Positions 21,136-33,293 of a stretch of 64,000 nucleotides of DNA are shown here, piece after piece. Source of the stretch: Ricordea florida (Eukaryota > Cnidaria > Anthozoa > Corallimorpharia > Ricordeidae); the NCBI GenBank assembly GCA_949710005.1, contig OX453275.1, positions 21,625,691 through 21,689,690 of the forward strand, read 5' to 3'. Within the stretch, counting starts at the first letter, position 1; every line of letters begins with the position of its first letter. A program made the position numbers and the translations under genes. Under the pieces are notes generated by a model. The model made no database searches and was not told the DNA's origin. It saw only the letters and a program-made list of their open reading frames with translations.

Positions 21136-21649
21136 AATGGAATGTGAAAAATGCTGGTTTTGCATTATGACAAAAAATCTATGAGATCTCCACAATAATA
21201 TAATGCAATACTATGAAGAAGTATATAGTGTTAAGATCAGAGAAGGAAAGTTGTCTTTATCTTTCAACCCCAACACTGGCCAATTTGCAATGTCTCCTAA
21301 CAATACTAGTGATAATATTGTAATCCATCATCAAGTAATCAGATGACAAGAATTGAGAAAGTGGTCAGCTCTAAAATATACTGACTTGATCTAACATCAA
21401 ATTCTCTACACTAGCATATAACAAAATGTATGGCACTCACCAAGGAGAAGTAACAATCACAGCTTAGTAGTGAAATTGTTAAATTAAGCTAGATACAATG
21501 TAGTTCAATAACATTTACCAACTAGACCATTTTGCATCCTCCACCATGTCTTTTTGAACAATTGATAGCCAAAGAAAATATAATAAAACAGCTAGAGGAC
21601 CATTAGAACTCCATACCAGCCAACAATATTATTATAAGTCTAGTTATGC

Positions 21650-21850
21650 TGAACATCATCAAATGTACAAAAGATGTATTTTCTCAGCACTTTCACAGGC
21701 AAACTTGGAAAAAGGAAATCTCAGTTCTCGGGATAGGACTCAAATGTGTAACTTCTGATTACTTGTTTGGATGCTCTACCACTGAGGTACAGTGTACAGG
21801 AGGCTCATGGGCTCAAGGTCATTAAACTACGTTCTGTGACAAACATCTAG
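21650..21850 (-). mobile_element. tRNA-derived SINE remnant, family 2
   Basis: On the minus strand it reads CTCAGTGGTAGAGCATCC (A-box-like), then a degenerate B box, then CTGAGATTTCCTTTTTCC and GCCTGTGAAAGTGCTGAG. The same order of words occurs at 40641-40770, so both belong to one family. Confidence 0.6.
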
Positions 21851-22425
21851 CCTGAGAAAAGAGTCGACATTTTGCAACCTCATTTCACGGAAACCACTGG
21901 TGGCGTTGCGAAATGTTGGCTGTTTTCTCAGGCTAACAAACATCCTACTGTTACAATTTAAATGTCAAAGTGAATGTGTTGTGAATCAGTGAAGATGGTA
22001 CATCTTGAGCCTGGATAATTTGTGAAAGATGTATTTTGAAGCACGATCACAATCGAAACAGGCGAACTGTGCATTTTTTTCTTTTACACTTTTTATGGAC
22101 AAAAGTACACAACCAAAACCGTTTCTTTTGATGTCATTCAAAAGTAAAAAAAAACTAGTTCTCATGTTACCGTTATATTTTCCCTTTTTACACTAAAAGA
22201 GCCTATTGGCATCTGAACACCTGAGAGGGGCTATTGCTAAGAATATCATTGAGTCATTTAACAGGGCACCCTAGATGCTAAGCTCTGGCTTATTGCAATA
22301 AAAAAAGACCATTATTTGCCTGGTAGCAGGCTGTAGGATTTAGTTAAAGTCTACCGCAACAGGTGTCGCAAGTCACAACATCCATATCACCTAAAAATTC
22401 CAGCTAGTTTTCCCATTCCTCAATG

Positions 22426-25084
22426 TTATGGTTTAGATGGCTCGTTTTCTTTCTTTTTTTGAATTCTCCCTTTGGTCCTCCGGCGTCCTTCAGGGCAAAT
22501 CTTGCAGTTCAAACACAATTCACACTGAGGGCTGACAGGGAGACATGTCTGTTGGCCAAATCCTACCAACAGTACATTAAGTTCATTCCATTCTTCCCTG
22601 TTGGCAACAAAAAATCATAATTTTATCAGCCAGCTATTGGTATAAGTCCATTAATGCTTAGTCTTCTCTATACTAACTCATGCAGAGGCATAGAAGTGTA
22701 GAGAGGTTCAAACCCAGACAATGGCACTGTGATAGTTTCCTTAGACATAAAACTTAACTCCACACTGCTATCTCATCACCCAGATAATTATGTAAATGCA
22801 TGGGTACCCGCAATACATTGCTGGAGTAACTAGGTGATGGACTATGATTCAATCCAGGGGAAGTAACAATACCAGGTGCTGCATCCTACAGAAACAAGGC
22901 AAAGCTCTTACTACATGGGCAACATGGCTTGTGTGCCCTCTTAACCTTTTTGCTACATTTGTATGAAAAAATACCAGCATACAATTTTCATTAAGAGTTG
23001 AGTAGTATCCGAAAAGTACTAGTACGTTTAATTCATAAAGCATTATGCAGTAGAAATCGTAAAAAAATTGAATGTAATGAATGATAAAAAAGTATTGAGG
23101 AGTAGTTTACCTCGGTAACCAGCTTTCCACAGCTATTCTTGTATCCTCAGGAATTTTAGTCGGTTTTTTGACCCAGGCCAGCCTGTTAGCAATCCTATGA
23201 ACATGAGTATCAACCCCAATTCCTGTCATCTTTCCCCATGCAACATTCATGGTGATATGTGCCATCTTAGGACCAACCCCAGGAAGTTGAACAAGTTCTT
23301 CTACTGTTGGAGGAATGTCACCTTTGTACTTCTCAGCACAAATTTTAGTTGCATCTTTTATGTAGTCAGCTTTTTTCTGTCAATTTAATTGATGCAAATC
23401 AGTGTTTGGATGGCTTAGAAGTCACTGTTAGTAACTCACACATTCACTAAACCACAATAATAGTGCAGACTTAAGTTACTTTTCCCACTTAACATCACTG
23501 CAACTGGAACTCTTTATTTGAAATCAAGCAGGCATAAAAAGAACAGGAAATAACAAAGCTACATAGAATCCTAAATGCACACATGATAACCACCAGGTAC
23601 CCAACTACATGAACCACATAGGCTGAAAAGAGAATGACACCAGAAGCCATACATTACTACAAATTTTGCTCCCGAGAGTGACCAAAATACAATTTATCCT
23701 TAAAGTGGCAAAACATCATCCAGCAAACAGATAAGGAGGATTACAAAGATAATCAGTGCAGCGTTTGTGAATTAATCAAATATCAAATTCTCCAAAGTGA
23801 CATGAGTACAAGGTGTTCCAGTAACAGTTCCTAGAGTAGCTGATTAGTGTTGACCTGAGATAAAGCTGATCATATTAAACTTTAACTCTTAATCTAAGGT
23901 TAGTAATACTGCCCTTCTATAATTCTTACTTCCGTGGTGTTGTATGGAAATGACAAACCTGAATGTATGTAATGAAGGTATATATTAAACAATACCTGCA
24001 GTCAATTCTGGAAGAGAAGCAGGATTGGTACATAGCTTGGCTTACCAATTTCTCTATTTCCCTATAACAGTAACTGGTTACAACATTACCACTAACCTTC
24101 CAGAATCCAACAGGGTAGATAAGTTCACCAATCTTGCTTGATGGTGTCTTTAAAATCTTCTCTATTGTTAAGCCATGAGCCTTCAGCTTCTCCATAGCTG
24201 CAAACGTCACTTGATCTTTTGTTTGACTTGATAACATTAAAGAAATCAAAACTTGGTAGCGGATAACCTGGCAAAAGTAGTGGAAGTGCCATTAATATCC
24301 AGTGACCCTTTACTTCCTACATAGCTATGCTTCCTATGAGTAAAAATTGCTCTGTAGGGATTTTAGTAGATGTGCAATGAAAAGGTGTCGAATGACAAAT
24401 CCAAGGAAGGTGATGTAATAAAGAAACATGTTTGCCCAGTTGTCCATTTCCTCTATATCCTTCAATCAACTGAGAATTTAAAAATAACAATCATGATGAT
24501 GATGATAATAATAATAACCAATAATAATAATTTATTATTAATAGTTATAGTGCTGGTAATGATAATGATAATAACTATACGACCTCAGAAAGTCTTTATG
24601 ACGTCATTTGGGGAATTTATCTCGACAGCATAAGACGGTAAAATGTGAAAAGGAGAATGCAAAATAGAGCGATCTTGTTATAAATAAGTTCAACAGTTCG
24701 AATCAAATCTCTCAGGAGTAGGGACGATTTATCTACCTCAGGGGACTCCCCTGTGTCAGCTGTTTTCTCGCAGCCTTGTGAGTCCACTGGTGCGTCTCGA
24801 TTTTTCCTCATTTCCCGTATGTTAGCTAACTGTTGTCTCCAACTTGAAGGTTCCCATCCCTTCACTTGAGTTGGCGCGTCCGAACTTTCTTTTTTCACGC
24901 GCTTCTTAGCCACATCGTCTTCAATTCTGCTGTCGCTAGTACTGGGCTGTCCTATTTCTTCCTTTACGTGCTCAGCTTTAACATGTTTTCGCGGCTTACC
25001 TTCGGCTGAAAGAGCGGAAATGGCTGCCCTAGCTGCCGAACGAGTCTGCCTCGCCCTTGTGCTAAAATAGGGAGATGTGTTCAT
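22426..25084 (-). CDS. NTHL1: Endonuclease III-like DNA glycosylase NTHL1
   Basis: Bifunctional DNA glycosylase/AP lyase removing oxidised pyrimidines in base-excision repair (nucleus and mitochondria). Exons: 24737-25084, 24097-24267, 23111-23376 and 22426-22597; 957 nt, 318 residues, close to human NTHL1. All junctions are GT-AG and in phase. Residues 1-116 are the basic, variable N-terminus ending [18 protein letters not shown]. Residues 117-173 carry [12 protein letters not shown] and LIYPVGFWK. The helix-hairpin-helix [10 protein letters not shown] contains the catalytic lysine at 210, and VDTHVHR carries the catalytic aspartate at 229, with the same 19-residue spacing as in human. A [4Fe-4S] cluster motif C-X6-C-X2-C-X5-C is complete at 280, 287, 290 and 296. 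The start was chosen as the ATG giving [20 protein letters not shown], a possible mitochondrial presequence. A SINE lies in intron 3 and a TAA repeat in intron 1. It converges on the HAD gene. Confidence 0.95.
22690..22960 (+). mobile_element. tRNA-derived SINE, family 1, diverged copy
   Basis: Shares TTTCCTTAGACATAAAACTT, ACTCCACACTG, GGGTACCCGCAATAC and GATGGACTATGATTCAATCC with the copy at 11481. The tRNA-like head is badly degraded. It lies in NTHL1 intron 3. Confidence 0.7.
24494..24580. repeat. GAT/TAA microsatellite in NTHL1 intron 1
   Basis: Imperfect run of ATG/GAT then AATAAT triplets with some TTATTA on the other side. Confidence 0.85.
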
Positions 25085-28000
25085 TTTAACCTGAAGACGC
25101 TGGAAAAACTGCCACCATTGTTGTTGTCGTACTGCGCACAATCGAAATAAGATGGCGGGAAAATTACGTCACCAGAGCTCAAGGAGCTGGATCGGAGTTC
25201 GAAGTACAATTTTTTTTAGTAGTTTGAATTTTCTCCTTAAGTTGCTATGATCGTAGTTAATTCGCCGTTTTCTTACTCCCAGAACCTCCTACTCCCAGGG
25301 ATTCCGACAACGACATTTCAATTCCCCCGTACCCTCGCTTGGTCACAAAGAAAGCTTTGACTGCAGCAGAAAACAAATTGTAGCTAGAAAAAATAATATT
25401 TCATGATATTATTTCATCATTGTCACTTTGCAAATGACTGGCAATGTCGTCGGTTTCGAACCACTTAGAATAACTGCGGGAAACTTGCCTCTTCAGAGCC
25501 CTCGCTTTCCTTTCTTAGAACACCCAAAACTTGGGGTCTAGTTCGGACGCAATAACTCACAGAGTGGTTTGAAAATAAAGACGCTTACTGTTAAAGACTT
25601 CCTTCTCGTGAAAGAGACGTCTAAAATCACAGGTTTGTAAAATAATTGCCTCCTACATTTAATATTGGCTGTTTTGCTTTTGCTATGTACCAGGCCTTTT
25701 TTTGTGATGGTGTTGGGGAAGGAGCGGGGTTACAATGGACAAAATTTGATTTGCTGAGAACATTTAAGGGTTACAAAACAAATTCTATTAACAGCAAAGG
25801 GATTTGTAGATAGAGTATTTGGGTGATGTACCATAGTACTTGTTCTTACGGCCAAAATGCGACACACGCGTGAAGAAATGTAAACTGTAAATCCTCCATT
25901 TTAGCAACCCGGTTGCTTATCTATTTTAAGTACATTTGTGGGTGGCATATTGGAGGGAGATGGCTTATTGATTTAGGTCGCGCCAGCATTCTAGGTTTAC
26001 CTAATTTGAAAATGCATATTTTCATAGAGTAGGGCGTTTTTCGTCCTCTTTTGTGTTACAAGAATCCCGAAACTCCGGGTATAAAAATTTTTAAATGAAA
26101 TCTACAGGAGAACCGGCTAGATGGCTTCCCACAGTCTTCGAATATACGGATTTTATGTAGGATGGGCTCTGTTTATCATTGCCCGAATCAATGGTGCAAT
26201 TAACGTCGCAAACTGAACTGCTTAGACTTGAATAAATCATAGTAATTAATCCCACCAGTGAATTTTGTAGGCCATTTTTCTCAGGGGAGCGAGGGTGGCT
26301 TAAAACAGGGCGGTGGCTTAGAGGAGAGGGTGGCTTAGGGAGCATTCATTTTTTAGAAAGGGGTGTGGGGTGGACCGGAGGAATTCAGGAGAGGGTCATT
26401 AACTTTTTACCTGCCCAAAAAGGGAGGGACAACATTAATTTGGCACAACATATGGGAGGAATCACCAATCTCGGTCCCAGGACTCAGGAAAAAGGTCCTG
26501 CGAACGAGGTTGGGGGTCACTTCATTTTTTAATACTTTACAAGTTTATGTAAATGGTGACCCTTGAACTCATAACGTTACAGAGCTAATTTAAATAAGAT
26601 TTTTTGCGCAATCTAGCCACTAAACATTTTTGTCGGGAGGAAGGGAGTGGGTCACTATAAATTCAATTCCCTCTTGGGGAAGGGTCATATTTTGTAACAA
26701 AAAATGTAAAGGGAGGGCTGGGAGATTTTACATTCATGCTCATAACGATTCCTCAGCCCCCTTTCCCTTTTAAGAAATAAAGGCTCCCTTAAAAGACGCG
26801 GGTGGCTTAGTTAATTTCTTTTTCTTGAGGGAGAGGCTTATTTAAAAGGGTGTGTCCAGGAGGCCACTGGGTAATAGAGAATTTATGGAACGCGTATTTC
26901 TTTGTTATCTTGCACGAAACCAGGAGTCCAACTCTTTAATACAAAATTCTCCATTTATATAAAACTTCTGTAACCGTTATTTGCGCACTTCGATCGGTCT
27001 GCGTTTTGGCCATAAATCCAAAAAGAAAAACCTGCTCCGCTGTAACTTAAAGTACCATCGACCTTAACTCGATGAGTTAGAGCAAGAGAGCATAAAAGAC
27101 AGAGAGGGATTTTCCCAGTCCGAACCTTGGGATGTGAAAACTTCAGAAAAGTTCTTATTTTTTCGACACCGAAGTCTGTTTTCTGAGGGGTCCGCACGCC
27201 TCATTGTAATGCTGATGAGCCCATGGCGTACCGATTTGGACTCTTGTTGCAAATTTCGCCTAAATAATCAATAATTTTAGAAACTCATACCTATTCAAGA
27301 GGCGCGAGCGGCCATTAAATGCAGATGGTAGAAGGATTGGGTTACAACAGGCGCTCCTGGTTACAATGGAGTCATGCGGAAATCTCGGAAAACGCACTTC
27401 CGTTTCTATAAATAACTTTACTGAAGTTTTCATATTCCAGCCGACGCCCCGAGTGCCCCTCTCGGTCCTTTATCTTCTCTTGGTAAGAGGTGGTTGTAGA
27501 CATTTACGTTGGATTAAGGTGGTATTATATCCTAAAGTATGACATTGTTGACGAAAAAATCCTGAACACTGATTAAAAAAAAAAACATTTTGGAACGATT
27601 TCGCCGAATTCGCTCCTAGATGAGTGTCAAATTCAAGGAATGTACACAATAGTAGAAGGTTTTTTAAATAGTAACGGCAATAGCAACGGTTGTTTACTGT
27701 GAGAAAATGACTGAAAATGTAGATTAATTTTAAAGTATATAAATGATACATTGTGGGAAGGCTGGAAATAGCTGTACAGATTGACAGATCCAATAACTTG
27801 TGGGAAGCGTCTCTTGAATCGCCATCACAGGTTTTCTCATTTCCCCTATGACACTGAATATTTCCTCCAATTTGGGTAATTTTCCTCACACTAGAGCAAC
27901 TCTAAATGCCCCACTCTCCCCTCCCCAAGTGCAACCCTCCATCTTCCCCCTGCCCGCCACTGCTGGCTTATTAAATGCTTATTTAACTCATGTGCAAGAA

Positions 28001-28490
28001 ACTTTAAGACAAAGGTCCATGCACCCCACTTTTGGACTGACTGACCTCGCAGCAACATTTCTACTTTTAAAGGTTTTTTAACGGATCTCCTGAAACTTGG
28101 GGAATTTAAATACCAATAGTGTTGTGATGAGATAAACCGAAAAAAAGCATAGCATTTTTGCTTGGGTCACGGGATAGGAGATAATTTGTCCACTGGGTTT
28201 GGTGCAAATAAGGTAATGCAATGATAAAGCCTATCAAAGGCAGTTACATCAAAATTTTGTGAAAATTTTGGTTTATTGTACAGACAGGAGCATAAATTAA
28301 CACGCTATGTTTGTTTGGAATTCACATCTTGTTTCGTAATTAAGCTGTAAGTGTTGGCGTTAAGGCTCTCAAGCTGACTTCAGCAAAGTGTGGATGATTG
28401 CCATTAGCAACCATTTCGAATAAAACCTTCCCAACTGAAGCTTCTTGCCAAATTGCAACAAATTGTTTGGTGTAGCTTAGGGTGGAAAAC
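25085..28490. other. Intergenic, no supported gene
   Basis: The stretch between the NTHL1 start and the next SINE holds no exon I can support. A GGTGGCTTA word recurs at 26286-26340 and again near 26808. An A-rich run lies at 27573-27584. The first few hundred bases should contain the NTHL1 promoter. Confidence 0.5.
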
Positions 28491-28495
28491 CGCCT

Positions 28496-28760
28496 TCAAA
28501 GCAGGGTTGGCGCAGTGGTGAGTTCGCCTTCCACCAGTGTGGCCTGGGTTCGATTCTCGGCCCCGGCGTCATATGTGGGCTGAGTTTGGTCTCTTCTCTG
28601 CTCCAAGAGGTTTTTTTTCCCGGGTACTCCGGTCTTCCCCCCTCCATAAAAACCAACGTTTGATTTGATTTCATTTAATGTGATATGATTTGGTTTCAAT
28701 TGTGCTTCACAGTGTCCTTAATTAGTAAGTTAGTGCCAGAAACAGCTGACACTGAAATAA
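28496..28760 (+). mobile_element. tRNA-derived SINE, family 3
   Basis: The head has GTTGGCGCAGTGGTGAG (A box) and GGGTTCGATTCTCGG (B box). The body has CATATGTGGGCTGAGTTTG, CGGGTACTCCGGTCTTCC and AAACCAACGTTTGATTTGAT. A cleaner copy is at 42205-42487. Confidence 0.8.
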
Positions 28761-29544
28761 GGTTCATTATTACTGCGCGGATTGGCGAAGGCAAGCACGC
28801 CAAGGACTTTTCTACTGATTTAAGTGTTAGTACTAACAGGAATGGAGTTGGAGAAGTATTGGGACTGTCAAGAAGTATGTCAACGTTTACCATTAAATAT
28901 GGAGGCGCATGCCGTGACGGAGAACCATGAAGATTACAATGTAGGAAAGTCATTAAAGGGTTCGAAAAGAGTAAGTCATGTAGAAAATGTATTAAGCGTT
29001 ATATTATATACAATACACCACAAGCCGTTACAATGAAAAGTTTTCTGTCTATTGATTTCCGAATTTACCTTGAAGTGCACTAGATTGTGTTGAAGTAGAC
29101 ATGTTGGAAAAATAGGCTTACCTGTTTTGCTTACTGTTGTGTGACTCATCATGTTTACATTGTAAAAACAAGAAGTTATAAGGATAAAAACAAAGATGTA
29201 TTGCTGTATTAATGATGGTAAGTGTGATTCAGCCTTTGAAGTGCAACCCTGAATATATATACCACTATTAACCTAAAATGAGATGATAATGTAAATAAAC
29301 TAATTCAACTTGATAAAGGATTGAGAGTCTTAAGGATTTTAAGATCATCACTAACATACTTTGCAAAAATGCAAGAAAGACTTGTTTGGTATGATTCGTC
29401 AGCTGGGCAATCCTACATGGCTTTGTTCATTATCAGCTGTAGAATCAAGGTGAATATTTCTGTTGAAAACACTGAATAGACTTGTAGACAACAAAAACTA
29501 TAATGATGAGAAAATTGACAATGTCATGGCAACAAAATTCAGGC

Positions 29545-30470
29545 CTTATTCAGAAGGACCCTGTTGAAAGGAATAACCACTCCGACAATCAGTATATAGC
29601 CGTGAGAGCCGCTTTCGCTCCTGGCAGTAGGGCTTGAAAAACCAAATCGGAAATCCAAGGCCAAAGACCACCAGGATATTTTGTCTGATCGCCCAGTGCT
29701 TTGGAGGGAAGGAGAAATCGGGAAGCTACTACGTGAGAGGCGATTCATCCAAAGTCGTATAGGAAAGCTTTAATCATCAGACGCACCTGACAAGGCTAAA
29801 GTTGAGGCTGAGCTTGTTAAGGTCAAATTAACGAAGCGCTGCGCTTTCTGAGTGAAACATCCAGCAGAGGCGTTTTACCAAGTAACAAGACGAGGTTATG
29901 ACTCAGCTAAAACAGAAACAACCAAATCCAAAACAAGCAATGCTAGCCGGTTCACTGTTCTTTGGTCCATTTGACGACGATTTACAAGAATCGGTATTTT
30001 CCAGTATAGATGACGAGATGATCAGGGAGGCTGTCTTACGAGTAAAGGGATCAGAGGGTCTATCAGGTGTTGACGCAAATGGTTTTTAAAGAATCCTCGC
30101 ATGTAAATCCTTTAAACAATCAATTCAAGTTTGTGATACCCTACCCACAATGACGAAGACTTTGTGTACACGGTATATCGACTCTACGACCATAGAACCC
30201 CTGGTAGCAAGCCGATTGATTCCCCTAGACAAAGGTGAAAGTGCGGTCAGACCAATTGGAGTGGGAGAGTTGATTGGGAGAATTGCTGGAAAGTGTGCAA
30301 TGAATGTCGCCAAGAAGGATGTCTTGGAGGCTAGTGGCTCACTACAACTGTGAGCTGCTGTACTGCTCATTGATGCCACTAATGCATTTAATGCATTGAA
30401 CAGAGCGGCTGCACTTCATAATATGAGAGTTCTTTGCCCAATAATTGTAGCCTAGACCATTAACACGTAT
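29545..30470 (+). pseudogene. Decayed non-LTR retroelement reverse transcriptase
   Basis: Fragments in shifting frames read [52 protein letters not shown] and [19 protein letters not shown]. The last two are reverse transcriptase signatures (RPIGxGExxxRI and a DATNAFN active-site-like region). Many stops and frameshifts make it non-functional. The 3' part of a related element lies separately at 51735-52195. Confidence 0.7.
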
Positions 30471-30614
30471 TGACATTCAGCGCGGCTATTCATCACAGGT
30501 GGCAAAGAAACCATGTTGGCAGAAGGAACCCAGGGTGACTCTATGTGCCTCTATGCTTAAAGCATCCAACCTGGTTTGGCAGACGATGTAAGTGGGGCTG
30601 GCTCCATAGCGCAA

Positions 30615-30789
30615 CCAAAAAAAGGGTGGGATCTTCTAAACACAACCGGCCCGAAATGCGGTTAAACCCATATTTTCCCACCTGGTGGGAAAATATGGGT
30701 TTAACCGCATTTCGGGCCGAAGAATCCCACCCTGGTGGGAAAATATGGGTTTAACCGCATTTCGGGCCGAAGATCCCACCCTTTTTTTG
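30615..30789. mobile_element. Palindromic MITE with a duplicated arm
   Basis: A 48-bp right-arm unit (GGTGGGAAAATATGGGTTTA...CATTTCGGGCCGAAGA) occurs twice in tandem at about 30684-30731 and 30732-30778. One inverted copy lies at about 30622-30683. The outer ends AAAAAAAGGGTGGGATC and GATCCCACCCTTTTTTT pair. Confidence 0.85.
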
Positions 30790-31176
30790 GTACTTTGTCA
30801 TGTCTCTTTTGTATTCTTTTTGCGCCAGTTTCGGACACGTGGTTGATTCTCGTTGCTTTTTTTGCACATTGTGCATTTGGAATCAGCCTGTTACCTCTCG
30901 ACAGTTGCTTCTACGTTATGTCCTTATTGCTTGATCTTGCTATTATTTATTTCTTTTTAATGTTATTATTATTAGTAGTATTATTATCACCAGGAGCCTC
31001 GGTCGTGTATAAACGCGTGAAGCTTTAGGCGAGCCGAAACTTGAAGGAAAAAAGGTACGTAGTAGGTGCACGTGAATACCGCAATTTGGAGAGAGATTAA
31101 ATTTGTATCTCAGGCCCTTGTGAAAGAGGAACGAATGCTTTTTTCAGTATATTTTCATTTCACGTGATAATCTATT

Positions 31177-31483
31177 TTAGTAGAAATACTCGGGTGATTA
31201 TACAAAACCGCGCGCTCTCATTGGTTCGCTATCTCGGATTATCAGCCGATAATCACCTCGACGAACAAAATGGCTGCCAGTCGTTCGCGCGCTTTTGATG
31301 AAATATATTTTTTCGTGATGTACAATGCATTTTTTTCTTTTTTTGAAATAATCACCTATGTATTTATACTAAAACAATTATTCGCCTCAGGCTCAGTGAT
31401 TATCGATGAATATTCACCTCGACTTCGTCTCGGTGAATATTCACCGATAATCACTTCGCCTTCGGCGAATAATTGTTAATTAA
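31177..31483 (+). mobile_element. MITE family A, copy 1
   Basis: About 305 bp starting near TACTCGGGTGATTATACAAA and ending TTCGGCGAATAATTG. Inner words GATTATCAGCCGATAATCAC and GTGAATATTCACCGATAATC are self-complementary. It contains a 69-codon small ORF starting MAASRSRAFDEI. Copies 2 and 3 are at 37418-37735 (inverted) and 39471-39781. Confidence 0.85.
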
Positions 31484-31714
31484 TACCCCTTAGGAGACCC
31501 GTTTTGCCTGCACGTCATTGTCACTTGCAAACAACGTATGCAGAGGAACACCAAGATGGTAAAATCCACGTGTTTACATCTTTTAAGTCACAAATCATTG
31601 ATATCAATATTTAATTGTGAAATCAAACGAGTTGCCTAACTAGTTTAGACGGTACAGACCACGTAACACCCTACCTTCGCTTTAGTGACTTCCATCATGT
31701 CAAGTGTATATATG

Positions 31715-31798
31715 TTACTTATCGGGTAGGAGGGCCGTACGCAAGACCTCGGGCACAGTTTTTCCCATACGGACCGTCCTAGCCTGATAAATAACTCG
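31715..31798. mobile_element. Short MITE related to 12218-12322
   Basis: Starts TTACTTATCGGGTAGG, ends CCTAGCCTGATAAATAAC and shares GGGCACAGTTTTTCCCATAC with the earlier copy. Confidence 0.55.
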
Positions 31799-31811
31799 TT
31801 TTATTTTTTTC

Positions 31812-31968
31812 TCAAGCATCTCAGCGGGCTGGAATCCCAAATCCTCGAATCTGATTGGCTAATCGCGCGCTCGTAACCGGTCCAGCTTTTTACCAGTTAT
31901 GCGCGCGTGATTAGCCAATCAATTTGGGAATTTAGGATTCCGACCCGCTCAGATGCTTAAGAAACAAC
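31812..31968. mobile_element. Palindromic MITE, about 65-bp arms
   Basis: AAGCATCTCAGCGGGCTGGA pairs with TCCGACCCGCTCAGATGCTT. The inner GATTGGCTAATCGCGCGC pairs with GCGCGCGTGATTAGCCAATC. Confidence 0.8.
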
Positions 31969-32324
31969 ATAAATTGTTTTATCACAAGCGCGGGCCTTTT
32001 CGTAACTCGCCTTTTCTCCAAATATAGATGAGTACGTTGAACAAATGTTATAAGTTCCGTGTTGGCATGCGAGTTACATGTAAAATACTCGCGAAGGAAT
32101 TTTTACAAGAATATAAACTAGACCTTGGAGAATGCTTTGTATAATTCCTATTCATAATTGAAGTTGTTTACTGGTATATTTCTTTATTACAACTTAACTG
32201 AAACGGTAGTCTGTAGAGTGGATAGCGCTTATGACATGGTTAATCAATGGCCCGCAAAGATGACTGCATTGATCCCGACTAGAGATCGATTCAAAAGGAA
32301 GGTTGTGCTTTACACCCATTTTAT

Positions 32325-32740
32325 TATATAGATACTGATGAAATACCAGGAGTTTTCCTTTTACTAAAAAATCATATCTTCATCGCGTGCAGTGAAGACA
32401 TCATTTTTATCTTTCACGGTTGAGGATATTGGTGTCGCCATGGTTACCAACATGATAAGCCAATTACAAGAGAGCTTCCCGCTCAGACGCGCGGCCGGCT
32501 CTTTTGAAATTTCCTTCAAAACATGGATTCGAGGTGCGAAGGCGGTACGGTTACCGGTGACTCTCTCGATGAGCTGCCAAGTTTTCACATGGATATTTTT
32601 TCCGAGCTGGTACAACATCCAGGAAGATTTGCCGAAGTTGTTTTATGTGGAAATTTCACCAGTATCTATAAAATAAACAGAACATCACATGGCCGCTTGG
32701 AGATACGAAATTTCTCTTCGAGTGTTGAAAAATATTTGAA
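32325..32740. mobile_element. Composite non-coding repeat block
   Basis: The first part (GATACTGATGAAATACCAGG, ATCATATCTTCATCGCGTG) resembles 1365-1440. The last part (AATAAACAGAACATCACATG, GAGATACGAAATTTCTCTTC) belongs to a word family also at 3066-3090, 16857-16900 and 40760-40880. An open frame of 97 codons crosses the block, but part of it is this dispersed repeat, so I do not call a gene. Confidence 0.55.
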
Positions 32741-32819
32741 ACAAATGCAGCCCTGTAAAGAAAATCCTTCTCCTTCCTTTTTCATGACACCTCAACCCCG
32801 GTTTGATTTAAGTTAACAA

Positions 32820-33293
32820 TTGCGCAGAGTTTCTAAATGATAAGCTGTTAACTTTTGAGATGTTCTAAAAATATATAGCTTATATTAAAAATAATCTACT
32901 ATTTTTCCACTTACTAAAATCAGCTCTATAAAATTCATAGGAAGATCTCCTCGACCGTCGCATTAATATCAAGATACCTTGCGGGACGAATGAGGCGTGA
33001 GGAGAGAGGAATAATAGGATGCACAAAAAATGTTAACACGACACAGTTTAACTTAATTTAGTAATGGAATGCTACTCGTAGATATAATTGGACTACACAC
33101 GCACAGCTAAGAGACATTGCCACGAGGCAATACTTCTTCGCTCGACTTCTGCCAGGTCTAGGAAACACCGAGGCAAGCTGCCCCCAGTTAAAAAAAGGGA
33201 ATAAGGTTTGATGTCAATTGCAGCGCTGGCAATCTTTCATTGCAAGCTATTGACACTACTCGAAAAGTATTTAGGAAGTTTTAAGAAAGGGCT
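32820..33293. other. Probable 3' flank/UTR of the ATF7IP-like gene
   Basis: No gene or clear repeat is visible. On the minus strand this is immediately downstream of the ATF7IP-like stop codon and probably includes its 3' UTR. I found no canonical AATAAA. Confidence 0.4.

Noticed and set aside
32523..32816. 97-codon frame MDSRCEGGTVTG...
   Set aside because: Part of it is a repeat also found at 3066, 16857 and 40760, so it is likely non-coding repeat DNA.
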